64,000 nucleotides of DNA from CAWGMT01 sp963823675 (GTDB lineage Bacteria > Planctomycetota > Planctomycetia > Isosphaerales > Isosphaeraceae). Under the pieces are notes generated by a model that worked only from the letters and a program-made list of their open reading frames with translations, searched no databases and was not told where the DNA came from. Positions 44,961 to 53,697 of this stretch are shown in pieces (positions within the stretch are counted from its first letter, which is position 1; each line of letters opens with the position of its first letter). Location of the stretch: assembly GCA_963823675.1 (NCBI GenBank), contig CAWGMT010000008.1:1426001-1490000 (forward strand). Reading direction: 5' to 3'. The translations under genes and the position numbers were made by a program.

Positions 44961-46403
44961 CTATTTGTGCCTCGCTTCGGGCAACTTCTTGACTTCGTCG
45001 GGCGCCATGTCTTTGACGCTGAGATCGGCGCAGATCACGCGGTACTTGTCGGTGCCAGTGGGCCGATACCAGAGAATGGGCCGATCAGGCGTCCCCAGCT
45101 TCACGCCGCCGCCAACGTAGTGCGGATCGTTCTCGGGCTTGAGCATCTCGTAGAACGCGATGCCTTGGACCTGCTTCTGCGTCAGCGCCATCGCGGCCTT
45201 CATGAGCTCGGCCGTAATCTCAGGCGGAATCTTCTTGCCATACTTCGCTCGAAGCTTTTCCTTACCGCCGTACTTTCCTGCGATCTTATCCATGTCCGCT
45301 TCAAGCTTATCCTTTGTAGCGTGATCGATCTCGACCTCAACGCGCACCATCCCCATCGAAGGGTTCGCCACGTCCACTTTCATCCCGAACGCGGCCGGAA
45401 ACACGCCCTTGCCGTGCTCGGCGAGAATACGCAAGGTCCTGAGGAGGTCCTCCTCCGCGGGCATCGTCAAGTCAATGGCTTGGGTCGAATAGCCTTTGGG
45501 CGGTTCCAGGCTGAACAGCGAGGGTTTCAAAACGACGTCGTAGCGGAAATTGCTCATGACAATATGAGTCATCCGTCGCCCATCCAAGACGACCTCGATG
45601 CGAACAGGCCGGGCGGTGTCGGGATCGGCCCAAAGGGTCATGTCCACCCTGTTGGCACGGATCCGGAAGCCGACCGCCTTGTGTCCGTCCATCTTTTTCT
45701 GGCCGAGCCTCTCGGCCTTCTCGCCCGTGCCGCTGCTCCCTTCGCGGACGAGCCGGCGCACCTTCTCGAACAGATCGGGCGGAGCGCTGTCGCCCGGCTT
45801 CTTCACTTCCTCCTCGATCTTCTTCATGTCCATCGATACGGCGAACTTCGCCATGGGCATGAGCGTCATGCACTTTGACTGTTGGCCGTCGACAATCGTG
45901 ATCTGGTCCATGACGATGTTCTTGGCAGGACCGGTCGTCACCTTCATCTCAATGCGCTGGTGCGACGGCGCAAGGAAGAGCCCTTTCCCGGTCGCGGTCT
46001 CAGACAACTGCCCATCCATTTCCTTCGCTTCCTCGGTCACATCGTAGGTGGCACTAAGGAGGCGGTCGAAAGCGTCGGCTACACGTGCAAAGGCCATGTT
46101 GGGCGAGCCTCCCACCGTCATCCAGGATATCCCAATGCCGAGGGCCACGAGTGCCGTCGCGGCCACGGCGAACTCGGCAATGCGTTTCATGTTTGGGGCC
46201 CTTTCCGTGGCCATAGCGGGACGAGCGGCCGCTTCCGGGATAGCCTCTTCCGCGCGGTCAGCGGCTTCCGTCGGGCCTACACGGCCCAGGATCGCCGCCC
46301 GGAGCATTTCCGCATATTGCGGGTCGGGCGATACGCTCGGGTCTCCCGCTTCGCGCACCAACCGGGCCAGCACTTCCTCGTCGCTATTGAATAGATCACT
46401 CAT
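44961..46403 (-). CDS. Membrane-anchored protein with LolA-like periplasmic domain, sigma-factor partner
   Basis: 480 residues from ATG 46403. Residues 1-70 are acidic and cytoplasmic (MSDLFNSDEEVLARLVREAG). One transmembrane helix follows (FAVAATALVALGIGISWMTV, ~75-95). The periplasmic part has 'NMAFARVADAFDRLLSATYD' and beta-rich sequence with 'MTLWADPDTARPVRIEVVL' and 'MSNFRYDVVLKPSLFSLEPP', which resembles LolA/LolB-type lipoprotein-carrier folds seen in sigma-linked planctomycete proteins. Its start overlaps the sigma-factor stop by eight bases if the sigma frame is corrected. As the sequence stands, the two are one open frame of 682 codons. A role in controlling that sigma factor is inferred from position and topology. 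Confidence 0.7.
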   Translation of the reverse strand: MSDLFNSDEEVLARLVREAGDPSVSPDPQYAEMLRAAILGRVGPTEAADRAEEAIPEAAARPAMATERAPNMKRIAEFAVAATALVALGIGISWMTVGGSPNMAFARVADAFDRLLSATYDVTEEAKEMDGQLSETATGKGLFLAPSHQRIEMKVTTGPAKNIVMDQITIVDGQQSKCMTLMPMAKFAVSMDMKKIEEEVKKPGDSAPPDLFEKVRRLVREGSSGTGEKAERLGQKKMDGHKAVGFRIRANRVDMTLWADPDTARPVRIEVVLDGRRMTHIVMSNFRYDVVLKPSLFSLEPPKGYSTQAIDLTMPAEEDLLRTLRILAEHGKGVFPAAFGMKVDVANPSMGMVRVEVEIDHATKDKLEADMDKIAGKYGGKEKLRAKYGKKIPPEITAELMKAAMALTQKQVQGIAFYEMLKPENDPHYVGGGVKLGTPDRPILWYRPTGTDKYRVICADLSVKDMAPDEVKKLPEARHK

Positions 46404-47009
46404 AGGACCGATCCTTGGCTGGCCGTCGTCCGTCGCCGCAGGACGCCATGTACCCACGGAGCAAACGGCGCGCCTGCGCCGCGCCTTGGAAAGTAGCGAC
46501 TCGACCGCCTTGGGGGTTCTTCCCAGACGGGTGGCGATCGTCTCGACGGAAAGCCCTTCCACATACTTCCAAAGGAGTACTTGACGGCGGTCGCTGGGAA
46601 GAAGCAGGATCGCCGCGCGCACGACCGAGATACGTTCCACCTGTTCCAGCACGTCCTCGGGTAAAACGGAGATGTCTTCCAGTTTGGCCGCCTCCCCGGA
46701 TTGATCGGCAAGCGACCTTCGGTTCCCAGCCAAGGCACGGCGCCGGTAGTACAGGGCGACTCGACGGCGGGCGATGCCATACAGCCAGTTCCGGAAGCTG
46801 CCCCGGGTTGCATCGCACTGTTCGATTCCGTCCAGTGCTTCCAGCCAGGTCTCCTGATTCAAGTCCTCCGCGACCGCCCGGTCGCCCCCAACAAGGTGGA
46901 AAACGAAGCCGTAGACCTCGTGAAGATGTCGATCGACAGCGGCGCTCCAGATGGAGCGGTCGCCCTGCTTCAGAGCCATAACCAGGCTCGACTGATCGTC
47001 GCCCGCCAT
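46396..47009 (-). CDS. ECF sigma factor (probable single-base deletion near 3' end)
   Basis: Region 2: 'EVYGFVFHLVGGDRAVAEDL', 'NQETWLEALDGIEQCDATRG', 'FRNWLYGIARRRVALYYRRR'. Region 4: 'AILLLPSDRRQVLLWKYVEG' and 'LSVETIATRLGRTPKAVESL'. After 'LSKARRR' the frame becomes unlike sigma factors and runs into the next gene. Shifting by one base within 'gcgcggcgcaggcgcgcc' (near 46480-46490) gives 'ARRLLRGYMASCGDGRRPAK' and a TGA at 46396-46398 overlapping the downstream ATG. I therefore annotate a 204-residue protein with a local deletion. A genuine sigma/LolA fusion remains possible. Confidence 0.8.
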
Positions 47010-47988
47010 GCCCGCTCCCTCGTTGGGTCCCGAGTCCTCACAAGCATATTTGCGCGAGGGGACGAATTCCTTCCCGGGCGGAACTCAGATACCCACCTTT
47101 CCCAGGCGGGTGTCGAATGGTGTCGAAGTCCGGCACGCGCGTCTTTTTCAGGTGTGGAATTCGTATCGCCTTCAAGTTGGGCTGCCGACAAGCGAGGTAA
47201 CCGCGTCGGTTACCCGATTCCAGATGCGTGTGAGGCGACTCGGTCGTTGGCACTGCGGCCAGGCGTCTGAACGTGGTCGGGACAATTGACCCACTTCCGA
47301 TCAGGATAATCGATGTAAGCCGTGGTCTGCAAAGGACGGTAGTACCGGCGGCCTCTTCTCTTCTGCCCCGGATCGTCGTTCCGTTCCCGCTTGTTTCCAG
47401 GTGGCGGAACGGGGAACGCAACGATGATTTCGCTCAGACCCCCGTTGATCACGGAACGTCATTCTGTGTCAAGCCAGAGCGACCTTGCCCGCGACGCCTC
47501 GCCAAGCTCAAGGTACCTCCGCCCAGCTTGTGACGCGGACACGACCTGGAGTAAAGGAATCCGTCGCAGTGGGTTTTTGAAATCAACTCGCCAAGCGACC
47601 GGCTCAGTAAAGAAAGCGGCCATTTGTTTGACTGAAAGATCCGGTTGCTTGCCGCCCCTCCGACCGAGACGGCAGCCGCAGGAGTTGATAGCATGGGAAG
47701 GGTTGGTAACGCCGGGTTTCCGCCGCCAGGTTGGGGGCGTCAATGATGGCATCCGAGTCTCTCCTTGAGCGTGTGAATCGGTGCCTCGGTCAGCTCATCG
47801 AGCGTCGCGGTTTTTCGGTCGAGAGTGATGAAGGATCGATGGGAGAGGCGTGGGTCCGCCTACAGTCCGAGGCGATTGGGACGTTGATGCAGCACGTGTG
47901 CTGTTCGGCCAGAAGCCTCGGAAAAGTCTGGTCAGGCGATTCGCGTAGCCATCCATGGTCGTTCAACGAGACTGTGCGGGGCCACCCC
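47010..47988. other. Intergenic region with a mini-element
   Basis: 979 bp between divergent genes. It contains the 84-bp inverted-repeat element at 47550-47633. The remaining sequence has several open frames in both directions, none with recognisable motifs or codon pattern. Two in-frame ATGs upstream of 47989 belong to this region. Confidence 0.5.
47550..47633. mobile_element. 84-bp mini MITE-like element, copy 1
   Basis: Starts AGTAAAGGAATCCGTCG and includes 'agtgggttttt' and 'aagcgaccgg'. It aligns over its full length with 53498-53582. The right terminus is degraded (TTTGTTTGACT instead of TTCTTTACT). Confidence 0.6.
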
Positions 47989-49251
47989 ATGAGAAACATT
48001 CAGGCTAAGCCGCCGATCTGCTCCACGGTTCTGGTCCTGCTGGTCATCATCAACGGCGCCCGAGCGGATGAGCCAAAGGAGGTCCGCGGACGGGTCGTCG
48101 ATGAAGCGGGGATGCCGGTCGCCGGAGCGTCCGTCGGCTGCTTCTGGAGGGCCAACGGGTCGAGCAGGGATCATGACGGTAAGCCGTACGATCTCACCAA
48201 GAAAGAAAATGTCAGGCTCGTGTGGGGCCATCTCGGTGAGATGCAACCCAACGGCTGGCCCCAGCCCATGCTGGCAGGGTCTGATGGCCGGTTCTCGATT
48301 AAGGATCCGGACCCGTACTTCGCCGTGATGGCCATGGACCCGTCGCGACGGCATGGCGGAATCGCCCTGATCCCGAAGGCGCAGCGAGCCGAGCCTCTTG
48401 AAATCCGGCTGGTCCCTCTTGTCACGGTGCGCGGGTCGTTCGAAGGGCCGGGGCCTGGTCAGCAGCCAAATTGGACCCATGTTTACGTTCACTTGCCCAA
48501 AGACCCCAGCCGTCCGCTCCACAGCGCCAGGCTCGTCAGTTGCGGTTCCTTCGAGGCGAAGTTCGAATTCCGCCTACCCCCGGGCCGGTACACGGTCGAA
48601 GCCTATAGCCAGTTCGCCGATAAAGCGCAGTTTGAAGGGGAACTCGTCCCGAACAGGGTGGTCGTGCTGGAGGCTGGGAGGACCGACGTCGATCTCGGCC
48701 GGCTCGGATTCGTGCCCCACCGTCCTGACCGCCAGACCCTGGAAGCGAAGGCGAAGGCGGAAGGTTCCTGGAACGACTACACTCAGCACTATGGCGAGTC
48801 GCCACCCCAGTGGCACGCCGCCGACGCCCGTGGTGTGAGCAAGGACGCTCGGATCGCCGACTTTCGCGGGAAGTGGCTCCTCATCGACTTCTGGGGCCTG
48901 GGTTGTCGCCCTTGCCTCGCCACGGGCTTGCCCAAGCTGATGAGATTCTATGAGGAGCACACGGCGCAACATGATCAATTTGAGATCATTTCGATTTGCA
49001 TCGACTTTGAGGGCGGGTTGAAATCGATGGCCGACGTCGATCGGGCGTTGGAGCCCATCGTCAAGCACGTCTGGGGCGGCAAGACCCTGCCGTTCCCGAT
49101 CCTGCTTGATCCCACATTCAAGACGTGGGAGCGATTCGGCCTTCCGGGGTTGGGGACCGTCATCCTGATCGATCCGGCAGGGAAACTCACAAAGGGCGAT
49201 GAGGACGTGCTGGCGGAAAAACTCAAGGAACGGGCCGCTCGTCCGAGGTAA
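47989..49251 (+). CDS. Secreted TlpA-like thioredoxin-fold protein with N-terminal carboxypeptidase-regulatory-like domain
   Basis: 420 residues from ATG 47989. Signal peptide: 'ICSTVLVLLVIINGARA'. Residues ~30-240 form Cna-B/carboxypeptidase-regulatory-like beta domains (EVRGRVVDEAGMPVAGASVG, FRLPPGRYTVEAYSQFADKA). The C-terminal ~160 residues are AhpC/TlpA-like: 'FRGKWLLIDFWGLGCRPCLA' with active-site CRPC, 'FPILLDPTFKTWERFGLPGL' including the cis-Pro region. A periplasmic thiol-disulfide protein is likely. Earlier in-frame ATGs (47731, 47746) would put non-homologous residues before the signal peptide. Confidence 0.85.
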   Translation: MRNIQAKPPICSTVLVLLVIINGARADEPKEVRGRVVDEAGMPVAGASVGCFWRANGSSRDHDGKPYDLTKKENVRLVWGHLGEMQPNGWPQPMLAGSDGRFSIKDPDPYFAVMAMDPSRRHGGIALIPKAQRAEPLEIRLVPLVTVRGSFEGPGPGQQPNWTHVYVHLPKDPSRPLHSARLVSCGSFEAKFEFRLPPGRYTVEAYSQFADKAQFEGELVPNRVVVLEAGRTDVDLGRLGFVPHRPDRQTLEAKAKAEGSWNDYTQHYGESPPQWHAADARGVSKDARIADFRGKWLLIDFWGLGCRPCLATGLPKLMRFYEEHTAQHDQFEIISICIDFEGGLKSMADVDRALEPIVKHVWGGKTLPFPILLDPTFKTWERFGLPGLGTVILIDPAGKLTKGDEDVLAEKLKERAARPR

Positions 49252-50176
49252 AAGATCACCCCCCGCCTCACAGCTTCCCCGGATCTCCGTTGCCTATGCG
49301 TCGGTACAGACGACCGTCCGACTCAGGACGATGAGTCGTTGTCATTGCGGCCTCCTCGACCAGATCTGGTCTCGGCTTAGCGACGTTTCTTGTCTATCTG
49401 CTTCGGGAAGGCCGCGTCGGTTGCATTGCCGAAGCTTCGGATGTCCGCGATGTTCTTTTCTCGCCCTGTCCGTTTCCCCGCGTTACGCTGCAAGTGAAGA
49501 CTCTGTTCTGTCGTCGAAACCCCGTGCATATCCGAAGATTCGGTGACACCCTGGAATTCGATCCGCTCGGGCTCCAGCTCGGCACAACGCGTCACTCGGT
49601 ATTGGACGGGGAGGCGACGTCTTCGATGGGGGCTGAGGCGAACCGTCCACTGAGGGCCGACTTTGACGACCAGGCGGCCTGCGTGCTGGGTAGGCCGCGA
49701 ACATCCAGGGGGAGGAAGCCGTGACCCTGGCATACTTCTCGGGCGGATAGCGGACGGATTCTCGACGCGTTTCGACGCCTGCGCTTTCCGCGCAAAGTCA
49801 CGCACCCGCCCTCGCCCGGACCTGGAGGCCCGGCGGCGCTCGCCGGCGCTGACTCCAGATTACGTCGCCCATATAATGACCTGATCAATACAAACCGCGA
49901 CCGGTCGGCCACCGCCGCGGGGCGGTCGGCCCGCTGGCCGGCCTCTCCGGAGCGGGACTGTATGTCCTCGGCCCGCGATCGGCGACGAGGCGATCAAGGC
50001 GCACCGGTCCTACTTCGACCAAGCGACCCTAAACCCGAGGATGCGCGGTCTCTACGGCTCGGAGGCACACCGCTGCTTCGAGCGGCACGACGAGCCGCCA
50101 TGGCCTGCTTGGGAACCCCTCCAAACCCGAAGATCCGCGACAGTGAGGTTCACCACGGTGGCACACGCTGTTCACC
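49252..50176. other. Intergenic region with recombinase remnant
   Basis: 925 bp between converging genes. The serine-recombinase remnant at 49378-49545 is listed. Around 49930-50150 the plus strand can be read, with one frameshift, as a hydrophobic piece 'LAGLSGAGLYVLGP' and 'GDEAIKAHRSYFDQATLNPR'. I do not recognise it; it may be a gene fragment. Confidence 0.45.
49378..49545 (-). pseudogene. Serine recombinase 5' remnant, second lineage
   Basis: The minus strand gives 'RIFGYAR', then after a one-base shift 'GVSTTEQSLHLQRNAGKRTG', matching the start of small serine recombinases (Gly-Tyr-Ala-Arg-Val-Ser-Thr). It continues as 'FPKQIDKKRR' to a TAA. It differs from the 42.2- and 53.4-kb remnants in the residues after TTEQ, so it comes from another element. 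Confidence 0.7.
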
Positions 50177-52105
50177 CTATTTGAGATCCTCAAATCTCGC
50201 CAGCAGGGCGTCGAAGTGGATTTTAGCTTCTTCAAAAGCGAGCTCCTCGGCGTTGAGGGTCAGCAGGTAGCCCGAGCCCGGCTTCCGCCAGAGCACTTCA
50301 AACCCGTGGCGGGTCTTCCCGGTGGCCGAGGTCGAGCGGAACTCGAGTCTGTGGCCGGCCAGCCCTTTGACTGGATGCGCAATGTCGGCGATGACGGTGA
50401 AATTCTTGAGATTCTTCTCGTAGTACTTGCGGCGGGGGATGAGAATCGCCTTGGGCTCGAGCGGGAGCGGAAGCGAGAAGGCGACGAAATGGACCTGGAC
50501 ATCCCCCTTGCCGGACTCCGGCGGCTTGAAGCGGATCACCGCCGCGCCGGGCTCGTTGACCTCCTCGAGCGACCAGCCTTCACCGGGCGCGGTCAGGCGG
50601 CAGCCGAGCTCGGCGTTGGTGTAGACGCGCCCGGCGATGCCGGTCCGGAACTTGCCGGCAAGCGGCGCGGATTTCGATCGGTGGTCCCTGATCGCGATGG
50701 CGAAGGTCGCCGGCAGCGCCTGACGTAGCGGCTGGGTTCCCTCCACCGTCTCGTGATCGATTAGCTTGACGAGGACAAACGACGTCCCGACCTCGTTGGC
50801 GCCGGCGTCGACGGGGATCCAGCGCCCGACAAAGACCTCATTCCACATGTGGCCGGCCCACTGGCCGGGGATCATGCGCTCGCCGAGCGCGATTCGCGTA
50901 GGAATGCCGGCGGCTCGGGCCAGCGAGGCGAACAAGATTGCGAACTCGCTGCACTTCCCCTTCCGGCAAGCGAGCACCTCCGGCCCGGTCAGCGTCTCGG
51001 CGATGAGGCTAGGCTCGATGTTCTTCAACATCCAGGCGCAGAGCGCCTTGACGGCTTCCAACGCGTCGGTCTTGCCCCGCGTTACCTCTCGCGCGACCGC
51101 GACAATCTTCTCATCGTGCGGCTTGATGTACCGCGACTCTCCCAGGTACGTCGCGAATTCCGGCCCGCTGATCGGGAGCCGCGTCGGCGCCGGCAAGGGC
51201 TTGGGGGGCTCGATCCGCACGACCACCCGGTACTGATCCCCGTCTCGCAGCTCTTCGACAACGCGCTGGCGATCATCCTCCAGGCGGAATCGGTCGAAGG
51301 GGATGTCTTTCCATTTGAGCTCGACGGTCAAGGACTCCAGCAATTCGGGCGCGCCGACCTCCTTACCCAGGGGATACATCAGGACGTCGCGCCCAGCCAG
51401 CTTGCGGTAGGCGATTTCGCGCGCCTGCTCGGCTGGTGCGCGCCGGATGATCACAAGTCCCCCCGCTGCCGTCCGCTCGAGGCACAGGCCGTTGGCATCC
51501 AGGACCAGCCGCTGCTCGCCCTCCTCCGAGCCGGTCACGACCGACCAGGCCACACCCGGCTTACCGGCCCGCGCGCCGAACCGCTTGACCTTCGCTGGCT
51601 TGGGCGTGCACGACTCCTCCGCCAGCAGCGTCAACTCGCCCGCCTCGAAACCAGGCGGCCGGTCGGCCAGCCAGTCCTCCAGGCAGACATCCAGGACGAT
51701 CGCCTCGGACCGATCGAACACGCGGCTCCGTTCGATACCGGCTATCGTCGCGGTCACCGTGAACGACGAGCCGTGGCTCCGACCAGTCACCCGCGCCGTG
51801 CCCGACTCGCGCTTCCTTTCGAGCAGGATCGACACCGGGCGATAATCCGTCGTCACCACGTATTCCCCGCGCTCCGTCAGTTCTTCCTTGTTGAACCCGA
51901 AGATGTTGACTAGCACCCGCGACTCCTGCGTGATCCGCAAGTTTCCGTCGGGCAAGCGGACGACCACGGTGTGGACGTAGCCGTACCGCTTGCCGTCGGC
52001 GACGTAGGAATGCCAGACGTCGCGCTCGCGTGGTGCGGCTTGTGCCGTGCCACTGGCCGAGCCCACCAAGCCGAGGACCAGCACCGTCCATCGAAGCGAT
52101 CTCAT
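50177..52105 (-). CDS. Secreted transglutaminase-like (papain-fold) protein
   Basis: 642 residues from ATG 52105, chosen because a signal peptide begins there (WTVLVLGLVGSASGTAQAA). The first 300 residues form an uncharacterised beta-rich part. The transglutaminase core has Cys385 in 'CRKGKCSEFAILFASLARAA', His419 in 'WAGHMWNEVFVGRWIPVD' and Asp433 in the same stretch. The C-terminal part resembles a PsbP/DUF1795-like fold ('GCRLTAPGEGWSLEEVNEPG'). All three catalytic residues are present, so it may act as a periplasmic peptidase or amidase; the substrate is unknown. The ATG at 52267 would add 54 unrelated residues. Confidence 0.85.
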   Translation of the reverse strand: MRSLRWTVLVLGLVGSASGTAQAAPRERDVWHSYVADGKRYGYVHTVVVRLPDGNLRITQESRVLVNIFGFNKEELTERGEYVVTTDYRPVSILLERKRESGTARVTGRSHGSSFTVTATIAGIERSRVFDRSEAIVLDVCLEDWLADRPPGFEAGELTLLAEESCTPKPAKVKRFGARAGKPGVAWSVVTGSEEGEQRLVLDANGLCLERTAAGGLVIIRRAPAEQAREIAYRKLAGRDVLMYPLGKEVGAPELLESLTVELKWKDIPFDRFRLEDDRQRVVEELRDGDQYRVVVRIEPPKPLPAPTRLPISGPEFATYLGESRYIKPHDEKIVAVAREVTRGKTDALEAVKALCAWMLKNIEPSLIAETLTGPEVLACRKGKCSEFAILFASLARAAGIPTRIALGERMIPGQWAGHMWNEVFVGRWIPVDAGANEVGTSFVLVKLIDHETVEGTQPLRQALPATFAIAIRDHRSKSAPLAGKFRTGIAGRVYTNAELGCRLTAPGEGWSLEEVNEPGAAVIRFKPPESGKGDVQVHFVAFSLPLPLEPKAILIPRRKYYEKNLKNFTVIADIAHPVKGLAGHRLEFRSTSATGKTRHGFEVLWRKPGSGYLLTLNAEELAFEEAKIHFDALLARFEDLK

Positions 52106-52612
52106 GACGCGCGCCTCCGTCGAGAGAGGGGAAGAAGGATCACGAAGAAATCCCGGGGCCTGCGACAAATGTAACACTGAGCGAGGGTTACCGTCAATGA
52201 CGGCATCACGCGGGGCTCGGACCGATACCGATGGGGACCGGCGCTGGGCGAAGCCTGTCGGAATCAACTCCGCCTCAGGAAGTGTGAGTGGTTAAGATCA
52301 TCGATGCGGATTCGGCCAGTTTTGAGCAACTTGTCTCATATTCGGCGCCGGAACTGCCTCAGAGGACGTGATCGGGATGAGAGTCCGCCTACGGTAGCCA
52401 TTCACGAGGGCCGGATGCTGACTTGGTTCTATTCCAGTCGCCGCGACTATATTGCACTGACATAGCATTCATGTTGCGGTCGTGCTGAACTGCGATCCGG
52501 AAATGTCGTCGCTAATTGACTTCTTCTTTCGCGCCGCCCAACAATTCATTCAAACCGACGCCGCTTCGTCGCGCGGCTTGATCAGGCGTTACGGCCAGCG
52601 GAGGCGCACCGG
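52106..52612. other. Intergenic region, nothing identified
   Basis: 507 bp upstream of the divergent transglutaminase and DUF2199 genes. It presumably holds both promoters. No motif, repeat or coding fragment was recognised. Confidence 0.5.
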
Positions 52613-52747
52613 ATGCCGAGCGTTGATTCCCTGACTTTCGACGTCGCCGACTGTCAATTGGTGCAGCATGCGGACTCAGAGCGCATCTGGGTCAGCGCCA
52701 ACCACGTCGCGTGCAGGCTCAAGTTCGATCGTGGAGTGATCTACTGA
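52613..52747 (+). CDS. Small hypothetical protein, possibly the 3' end of a lost gene
   Basis: 44 residues, 'MPSVDSLTFDVADCQLVQHA' onward, ending 'RLKFDRGVIY'. Its TGA overlaps the next ATG as TGATG, so translation could be coupled to the DUF2199 gene. No family recognised. It could be a real leader-like gene or a truncated remnant; the one-base overlap is the main support. Confidence 0.4.
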   Translation: MPSVDSLTFDVADCQLVQHADSERIWVSANHVACRLKFDRGVIY

Positions 52748-53271
52748 TGAAATGGACATGCCGCACCTGCGGAGTCGAACACACTGACGTTCCCCTGTGC
52801 TTCGGCATCGAGGCACCGTGGCGGGCGCTTGTCCCCGAGAGCGAGTTCGATCAGCGGGTGGACCTTACTTCCGACCAATGCGTCGTGGACGGGCAGCACT
52901 TTTTCATTCGCGGCCACATCGAGATACCGATTCACGATTATCCCGAGCCGTTCGCATTCTCGGTTTGGTCGTCTCTCAGCGAGCGCAGTTTTCTCCACAT
53001 TTCCGAGCGTTGGGAGGCCTTGGACCGCGCTTCAGACCCGCCGTATTTCGGATGGCTTTGCAGCCCCATTCCGGTTTATCCGAGCACCATCCACCGCAAG
53101 CTTTCGGTGCAGTCACGTCCACCTGGACTTACTCCGCTGTTTACCGTCGAGCCGACGGAGCATCCGCTTGCACTCGACCAGCACGATGGAATCAGCGTCG
53201 AGCGTTGGCACGAGTTAGCACATCAGCTCCTCCAGCACGACACCCGATCTGCGTCCAACCGCAACGCCTGA
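52747..53271 (+). CDS. DUF2199 family protein
   Basis: 174 residues. Starts with a CxxC pair: 'MKWTCRTCGVEHTDVPLCFG'. Further family-like pieces are 'RGHIEIPIHDYPEPFAFSVW', 'DPPYFGWLCSPIPVYPST' and 'TEHPLALDQHDGISVERWHE'. DUF2199 proteins are small cytoplasmic proteins of unknown function. It stands alone between mobile remnants; start fixed by homology rather than by the ATG at 52711. Confidence 0.85.
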   Translation: MKWTCRTCGVEHTDVPLCFGIEAPWRALVPESEFDQRVDLTSDQCVVDGQHFFIRGHIEIPIHDYPEPFAFSVWSSLSERSFLHISERWEALDRASDPPYFGWLCSPIPVYPSTIHRKLSVQSRPPGLTPLFTVEPTEHPLALDQHDGISVERWHELAHQLLQHDTRSASNRNA

Positions 53272-53406
53272 CCTCGCGCTGGAGCGCACCCGGCACGCCA
53301 CGGGAGCTTTCTGGTACATCGAGGCTTTCTCTTGCCCGGCGGGTCCGCGGCGATCTGACGTTCCGGAGGCGCACTTCGGTTGGATCGACCGACGCTTCCC
53401 TTGCCA

Positions 53407-53476
53407 GCCTCAGTTGATCATGCCACAAGCCGAGGTTTTGCTCCGTCGTCGAAACCCTCGCATCGCCGATGACCAT
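53407..53476 (-). pseudogene. Serine recombinase 5' remnant, paralogue of the 42.2-kb copy
   Basis: From ATG 53476: 'MVIGDARVSTTEQNLGLWHD' then 'QLRLAREASVDPT'. The usual Tyr of GYARVS is Asp. About 130 bp around it, including 'cctccaccggctggccgct' upstream of the start codon, match 42155-42283, so both derive from one element truncated at the same place. Confidence 0.8.
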
Positions 53477-53497
53477 CCTCCACCGGCTGGCCGCTGG

Positions 53498-53582
53498 AGT
53501 AAAGAAACCCGTCGTAGTGGGTTTTTTGAGGTTAAGTCGCTAAGCGACCGGCATGGTAACCAAAACGGCCGTCTTCTTTACT
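53498..53582. mobile_element. 85-bp mini MITE-like element, copy 2
   Basis: Perfect 9-bp terminal inverted repeats, AGTAAAGAA at 53498-53506 and TTCTTTACT at 53574-53582. An internal AAACCC...GGGTTT hairpin followed by a T-run resembles a terminator. The copy at 47550-47633 shares the full length. It sits between the recombinase remnant and the DUF5615 remnant. Confidence 0.65.
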
Positions 53583-53588
53583 GTCCCT

Positions 53589-53697
53589 AGCAGGCCCGCC
53601 TCCGCGGTGGTCGTCACATCCACCCCACTCCGCGCTGCCGCAGCCCCGCGGCGATCAGCGGATCGCAGACTTCATCGCGGTGAAAACGGATCGCCTT
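53589..53697 (-). pseudogene. DUF5615 PIN-like toxin, 5' remnant
   Basis: Minus strand reads 'IRFHRDEVCDPLIAAGLRQR' then 'GV', a shift, and 'DVTTTAEAGLLG'. This is the conserved N-terminal region of DUF5615 PIN-like proteins (Asp-Glu-x-x-x-x-x-Ile-Ala-x-Gly-Leu-Arg-Arg-Arg-Gly). Similarity ends at the 85-bp element, which likely truncated it. Confidence 0.7.
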
